From Emticicia fluvialis (lineage in GTDB: Bacteria; Bacteroidota; Bacteroidia; Cytophagales; Spirosomataceae), in NCBI RefSeq assembly GCF_024793945.1, contig NZ_JANUSD010000005.1, positions 124,001-188,000 on the forward strand: a stretch of 64,000 nucleotides of DNA, given 5' to 3'. Within the stretch, counting starts at the first letter, position 1. Every line of letters starts with the position of its first letter. Under the pieces are notes generated by a model. The model was not told the DNA's origin. It did not search any database and saw only the letters and a program-made list of their open reading frames with translations. The position numbers were made by a program, and so were the translations under genes. Below are positions 61,001 to 64,000 of the stretch, piece after piece.

Positions 61001-61095
61001 ATATTCAACAAAGAGTTGACACCAATGGCCAGTATCATTATGAAAATAATGATAGTGAACTGGTAATTTTTTACGGAAAATTCTGCTAGACGCAT
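58057..61095 (-). CDS. RND efflux permease (AcrB family)
   Basis: Inner-membrane, proton-driven pump subunit, 1012 residues, with 12 membrane helices and two large periplasmic loops. Motifs: the N-terminal helix, PGTSPADMEKLVVDPIEDRLSGI, the proton-relay ALGLLVDDSIVVVENIARF, RRQAAIEATKQIGLAVL, and in the second half IALAGIEVKNSILLVDYTN and the ending MIGGLVSSLILTRIVTPVMYKLL. It is the last gene of the tripartite efflux operon. Substrate class (drugs, bile-like compounds, metals) cannot be told; it lacks the Met-rich signs of metal pumps. Confidence 0.95.
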   Translation of the reverse strand: MRLAEFSVKNYQFTIIIFIMILAIGVNSLLNMPKAEDPDLKAVFNSIIVVYPGTSPADMEKLVVDPIEDRLSGISDIKKVTSTSDEGVANIVVEFQYKVNVDEKYNEVVREINAIRNTLPTDIYSIDIMRYTPEGVNIIQCALLSETTPYKDLEKEARLLKEDLLKVKSIKAAEVWAFPKQQVRVAVNLDKMAQFHIPLNRILGAIQSENANIPAGNIEIGSRKFSVKTSGSYENLEEIRNTVVNTSGTAVTYLKDIAEVNMDYEEESYMGRLNGKRAVFVTANMKAGSNIFDTGDKIRPVIDNFKKNLPPNIRFEQSFDQVKSVSTRLLGLTRDFGIAILLVLITLIPLGFRASVIVMISIPLSLAMGLTMLDLAGFGINQLSVVGLVIALGLLVDDSIVVVENIARFLRSGMPRRQAAIEATKQIGLAVLGCTATLIFAFLPLCFLPEAAGDFIRSLPIAVITTIIASLFVSLTIVPFLASQLMPREEHQENVVLKLMKRGIEGSYRKILHLALRHPVISLVIAFAIFAGSLALIPVVGTSVFPRSEKPQFLINVDTPLGTTLSETDKATRFVENELAKHEIVKNYATNVGKSNPRVYYNVLPVGGTLSNFAQIFVQLQDDVEVPEREKFIDELRKKFDLFAGAKIKVIQFEQGPPVEAPLAVRILGENLDSLRAISFRVEKIFKETQGTIYVNNPLSAQNVDLRVNINKDKAGMLGIPTVDIDRTVRMGIAGINMGTFKQNDEDEIDINVSLPRGERAGMDAFQKMFISNQMGSLIPLRQVASIDFETSPNRINHYDRDRYSTVTAFIKSGYLTPTVTKEASKRISELKLPKGYSIKMAGEVERSQETFGGLGTIIMITIFGIMAILILEFKTFKSTIIVLSVIPLGMIGAILILLFTGNSLSFTAIVGIIALAGIEVKNSILLVDYTNFLRKERGLGINEAIEEAGETRFIPIVLTTLTAIGGLIPLVLEHSPLYSPLALVMIGGLVSSLILTRIVTPVMYKLLPPQI

Positions 61096-61208
61096 TTGAA
61101 TAATGTATTAGGTGTAACAAACAGCCACAGATATCGGCGGCTAATCTATTCAGTTGATACGCTTGTAGGGAATGGCCATTTACTGTAGATAGATAATGGC
61201 AGAATAAC

Positions 61209-62258
61209 CTACTTCTGCACCACTTTTACTTTGCTTTTATCGCTCAGAAAATTGGCGCCTTTGGTAACTACGGGTGTTCCTTCCGGCAACCCGGCTGTTA
61301 TAGCCACGTGCCTGCCAAAGATACCGCCAATGCTAACCGCATTTTTGCTAACACTTTTGTTATCGGCATTCAGCACGTAAACAAAGGCTTTGGTTTTGTC
61401 GGCCTCAACAAGTGCCTCTACGGGTACAGCTACTGATACCAGCCCTTTTCCTGTCGATATCTCCGCTTTTGCCACAAAACCTGATATCAGTTTTTTACCG
61501 TTGGGTTGTATCTGCAGTTCAGCCTCAAAGGTACCGGTGGCCGGGTTAACGGTCTGCGCCAGTTGTGTGATGCGGGCGCTGAAAGGTTCGTTCGGGTAAG
61601 CATCCAGATACACAGTGGCCGCATCACCTGTTTTTACTTTTATCACATCTTTGTCTGCCAGACCCACGTTAACGATATAAGCAGACTCGCCCGTGCCAAG
61701 TATAAATACCGGAGCAAACGGTGTAATTAATTCGCCCTGCTCAGCTATTTTTCTTAAAATGCGGCCGCTGGCAGGTGCATAAATCTTTGATAGCCTCTGG
61801 TTAAATTCTGCTACCTGTACGCTTTGTCTGGCAACATCATAGCCTGTAGTAGCATCCTGAACATTGGTAAGGGTGGTGGCTTCGTCTGCATAGAGTTTCT
61901 TTGCGCGTTCGAGGTCACGTTCAGATTTTTCAAGACCCAGCCTTGCCTGTTTTACTTGTGCATCTATTTCCGATAGGTCAAGTTCGGCCAGCAGCTGGCC
62001 TTCTTTCACGTATTGCCCTTCGTTTACATACACTTTTTTTATCATGCCTCCGGTTTTAAAGGCCAGTTTCATTTCTGATTTAGACGCTAATACACCGCTG
62101 GCAACAATAGGTTCGCTAAGTGTTTTAATACTAGCATTCTGTACTTCAACCGGCAATACCTCTTCGGCTTCCTGCTGGGCAGTTTCTTTTTTCTTGCTGC
62201 AGCTTACCAGTACAAGAAATAAGAATGCATAAATGAGCGGAAAAAATTTCTTTTTCAT
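61209..62258 (-). CDS. RND efflux periplasmic adaptor (HlyD/MFP family) lipoprotein
   Basis: 349 residues. Lipobox FLVLVSC (Cys20) anchors it to a membrane. Domain order: barrel-sandwich/lipoyl half (GGMIKKVYVNEGQYVKEGQLLAELD), alpha-hairpin (about 85-150; VKQARLGLEKSERDLERAKKL), second lipoyl half (IYAPASGRILRKIAEQGELI), beta-barrel and membrane-proximal domain with VAVPVEALVEADKTKAFVYV and GLPEGTPVVTKGANFLSDKSKV. It bridges the RND pump with the TolC-like channel. Gap to the permease gene is 113 nt. Confidence 0.95.
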   Translation of the reverse strand: MKKKFFPLIYAFLFLVLVSCSKKKETAQQEAEEVLPVEVQNASIKTLSEPIVASGVLASKSEMKLAFKTGGMIKKVYVNEGQYVKEGQLLAELDLSEIDAQVKQARLGLEKSERDLERAKKLYADEATTLTNVQDATTGYDVARQSVQVAEFNQRLSKIYAPASGRILRKIAEQGELITPFAPVFILGTGESAYIVNVGLADKDVIKVKTGDAATVYLDAYPNEPFSARITQLAQTVNPATGTFEAELQIQPNGKKLISGFVAKAEISTGKGLVSVAVPVEALVEADKTKAFVYVLNADNKSVSKNAVSIGGIFGRHVAITAGLPEGTPVVTKGANFLSDKSKVKVVQK

Positions 62259-62269
62259 ATAAGGTCTGT

Positions 62270-62848
62270 TTATTTCTGATTAAAGCCTGATTTTTCTATT
62301 TTTTTGAGCCACTTTTTCCTGTACTCATCACTCGACAATCTTAACGGTCCAATGGTGGTGGTACGTACTGGTTTTATGCCGCAGAATTCTAATGTCATGT
62401 GTTTCATAGCGTAATAGGTGGGTCGGCCGTTTACAAGCCAGTAATACCATGCCGGCTGGTCGAGTGTACTGATGATATGTGCGGTTTTACCTACCAGCAG
62501 TTTATCCCACCACAGTGAATTATCGCGTTTGGCAAACACAATGCCCGGCAGAAAAACCCTGTCGAGAAAACCTTTCAGTAGGGCAGGAAATGACCCCCAC
62601 CATACCGGATAGAAAAACACGAGGTGGTCGGCCCATTTTATTTTTTCAACCGACTCCAGTAAATCCGGCTCCAGTTCCATTCGTTTTCGGTAGCCATAGC
62701 GCAGAATAGGGTCAAATTTCAAATCGGCTATAATTATTTCTTTTATTTCGGCGCCAGATGCGGTCAGGCCCTTCTTGTAAGCATCAAACAAAGCGAAATT
62801 GAAACTCTCGCTATCAGGATGCCCTTGTATCAGTAGTACTTTTTTCAT
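62270..62848 (-). CDS. NAD(P)H-dependent flavodoxin-fold oxidoreductase (KefF/MdaB-like)
   Basis: 192 residues from ATG 62848 (MKKVLLIQGHPDSESFNFALF); an ATG three bases earlier is equally possible, and longer starts would overlap the tolC stop. Flavodoxin_2 fold with the FMN region HPDSESF, the catalytic/flavin loop FFYPVWWGSFPALLKGFLDRVFLPG and a ISTLDQP strand. These enzymes reduce quinones by two electrons. It sits between the TolC and adaptor genes with gaps of 13 and 11 nt, so it is translated with the pump, suggesting quinone or electrophile detoxification. Confidence 0.9.
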   Translation of the reverse strand: MKKVLLIQGHPDSESFNFALFDAYKKGLTASGAEIKEIIIADLKFDPILRYGYRKRMELEPDLLESVEKIKWADHLVFFYPVWWGSFPALLKGFLDRVFLPGIVFAKRDNSLWWDKLLVGKTAHIISTLDQPAWYYWLVNGRPTYYAMKHMTLEFCGIKPVRTTTIGPLRLSSDEYRKKWLKKIEKSGFNQK

Positions 62849-62861
62849 CATTTTTAAGAGA

Positions 62862-64000
62862 TTATCTGACAGCCCCAACTTTATCAAGCATGGCTTTTTT
62901 TAGTAGTATGTCATATTTGGCAAGAGATTCTTGCAGCCGCGCCGTAATTACCTCGTTTTGTGCCCGTAGGTATTCTATTAAAATAGCCTGACCATTGCGA
63001 TACCGGCTGTCTACCACCTTAAAGTATTTGTCGGCTTTTAAAGTGCCGTCTTTAGCGGTTGGCAGGGTTTTCCGGGCGGCTTCCCACTCAAAATAAGCCT
63101 GCGACACCTGCAATTGAATCTGCTTCTGCACTTCGTCAAGTTTGGTTTCCAATAAATTCTTCTGAATTTTAGCCTGTTGAATTTTGGATTTTTTCTCGTA
63201 ACCATGAAAAACATCCCAGTTTAGCCCAATTTGCCCTATGGCGTAGGCCTGGTCTTTAAAGGTGTACCCCCTGCCCTGGAAGCCGGTGCTGCCACCCACA
63301 AAAACCTGTGGCCGAAATGCGTTCATTTGCTGCAGTTTAATGGCAGATTCAGTGGCCTGTATGTTGGCTTTTAACTGATTGATTTCCTGACGGTTCATTA
63401 TTGATTGTTCGCGGGCGGCCTCAATGTCTGTCCGGGTGTCGGCGTCAAGAAAAATGCTGTCAACCTGAATTTCAGTGCCGAAATCCCGGTTCATCAGAAA
63501 ATTAAGGTAGGCTTTTGCTGTATTACGGTTTTTGTCCATTGCGGCTACCTGCTGGTCAATTTTGCTTACCTCGTATTCTGCTGAATAAATTACATCTTTG
63601 GTAGCTACATTATTACTCACCAGTTTTTCATTCAGTTTTACAAAATCGTTCAGCACCTTGCGCGACACCTCAAATATCTTTTGCGCCTCTAGTGTTTGCA
63701 GATATTGCAGATAAGCGATTGTCATATTGTAACGTACTTCGTTTTCAATAATCCGCTTTCGGGCCTCCTGGGCTGTCAGCAAGTCGCGCTGAATGAGCAG
63801 ATTATAACGGATGTCGGTATTGTAAACCGGATACTGAAAAGTAAATTTGGTATCATGAAAATTGTTCGGAGCCAATTGCTCATTCACATTTTCTATCTGC
63901 GGAAAACTGTTAGAGTTGGTCAGTCTGTTCAGTGTAGAGTAAACGGGGTTCAGCAAGTCGCCAACGGGAAACGCTAAACGTCGGCCTCCTGCTGCCAGGG
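62862..64000 (-). CDS. TolC-family outer membrane efflux protein, 5' end beyond the window
   Basis: Outer-membrane channel of the RND system. The frame is open to the window edge: residues LAAGGRRLAFPVGDL precede the TTG at 63956, so that is not the start and the N-terminal part with the signal peptide is missing. About 379 residues remain. The long helical repeats with TAQEARKRIIENEVRYNMTIAYLQYLQ and QAKIQKNLLETKLDEVQKQIQLQVSQAYFEWEAARK, plus the second-repeat VGGSTGFQGRGYTF strand, are typical. It is the first seen gene of the operon tolC-oxidoreductase-adaptor-permease. Confidence 0.93.
   Translation of the reverse strand, partial: LAAGGRRLAFPVGDLLNPVYSTLNRLTNSNSFPQIENVNEQLAPNNFHDTKFTFQYPVYNTDIRYNLLIQRDLLTAQEARKRIIENEVRYNMTIAYLQYLQTLEAQKIFEVSRKVLNDFVKLNEKLVSNNVATKDVIYSAEYEVSKIDQQVAAMDKNRNTAKAYLNFLMNRDFGTEIQVDSIFLDADTRTDIEAAREQSIMNRQEINQLKANIQATESAIKLQQMNAFRPQVFVGGSTGFQGRGYTFKDQAYAIGQIGLNWDVFHGYEKKSKIQQAKIQKNLLETKLDEVQKQIQLQVSQAYFEWEAARKTLPTAKDGTLKADKYFKVVDSRYRNGQAILIEYLRAQNEVITARLQESLAKYDILLKKAMLDKVGAVR

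Noticed and set aside
62851..62887. Longer N-terminus for the flavodoxin-fold reductase
   Set aside because: It would overlap the tolC stop, and the extra residues do not match the family, whose first strand starts at MKKVLLIQG.

Overview
The window looks like chromosomal DNA of a Bacteroidota member, most likely order Cytophagales (Spirosomataceae-like). The signs are several TonB-dependent receptors with carboxypeptidase-regulatory N-termini, a fused SecDF, tandem OmpH/Skp genes behind bamA, paired beta-barrel proteins of the DUF6089 kind, a eukaryote-type isocitrate dehydrogenase, and sugar dehydrogenase/PKD/cytochrome c fusions. Gene starts are preceded by A/T-rich DNA instead of Shine-Dalgarno sites, and many upstream regions carry the Bacteroidota promoter pattern TTTG or TTG, about 19-21 bp, then TAnnTTTG. 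I found no rRNA, tRNA, CRISPR array, insertion sequence or prophage.

Layout. 0-4 kb: central metabolism (3' end of a glutamate dehydrogenase, ndk, a Gfo/Idh/MocA oxidoreductase, icd). 4-12.4 kb: two large outer-membrane receptors around manC and a small lipoprotein gene. 12.5-19 kb: a LytS/LytTR two-component pair followed closely by a secreted sugar dehydrogenase-PKD-cytochrome c-CBM6-like fusion and a secreted esterase. 19-31 kb: housekeeping (small membrane protein, secDF, a CarH/LitR-like MerR regulator, prfB with its programmed frameshift, lgt, argC, a KdsC-like phosphatase, ahcY), then an esterase/SMP-30 fusion. 31.7-36.8 kb: a lone AT-rich lipoprotein gene, a Tat-exported oxidoreductase, a TolB-like propeller, nadB and an SDR. 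37-46 kb: beta-CASP nuclease, nadK and an envelope-assembly block (two beta-barrel proteins, uppS, bamA, two ompH). 46-56.5 kb: sugar and polyol metabolism (thioredoxin-like protein, two TIM-barrel isomerases, a second sugar dehydrogenase/cytochrome fusion, a NUDIX-type regulator, glpK, a FucP-like transporter). 56.8-64 kb: an ECF sigma factor, a holin-superfamily-III-like membrane protein and a tripartite RND efflux operon with a flavodoxin-fold oxidoreductase gene inside it.

How they fit together. The envelope genes (lgt, secDF, bamA, ompH, uppS) build the surface on which the TonB receptors and secreted oxidative enzymes work. The 46-56 kb block and the 14-19 kb trio look like carbohydrate or polyol use, with periplasmic oxidation linked to electron transfer through fused cytochrome c domains.

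Most notable sequence signals: the canonical +1 frameshift site in prfB; a structured argC leader with a 20-bp perfect palindrome; a nested 17-bp/8-bp GNRA-capped hairpin between argC and the KdsC-like gene; a B12-photoreceptor-type regulator with a candidate operator; and an Ala/Gln/Val-rich insertion of about 100 residues in a TonB receptor. None can be called a wholly new system from sequence alone.
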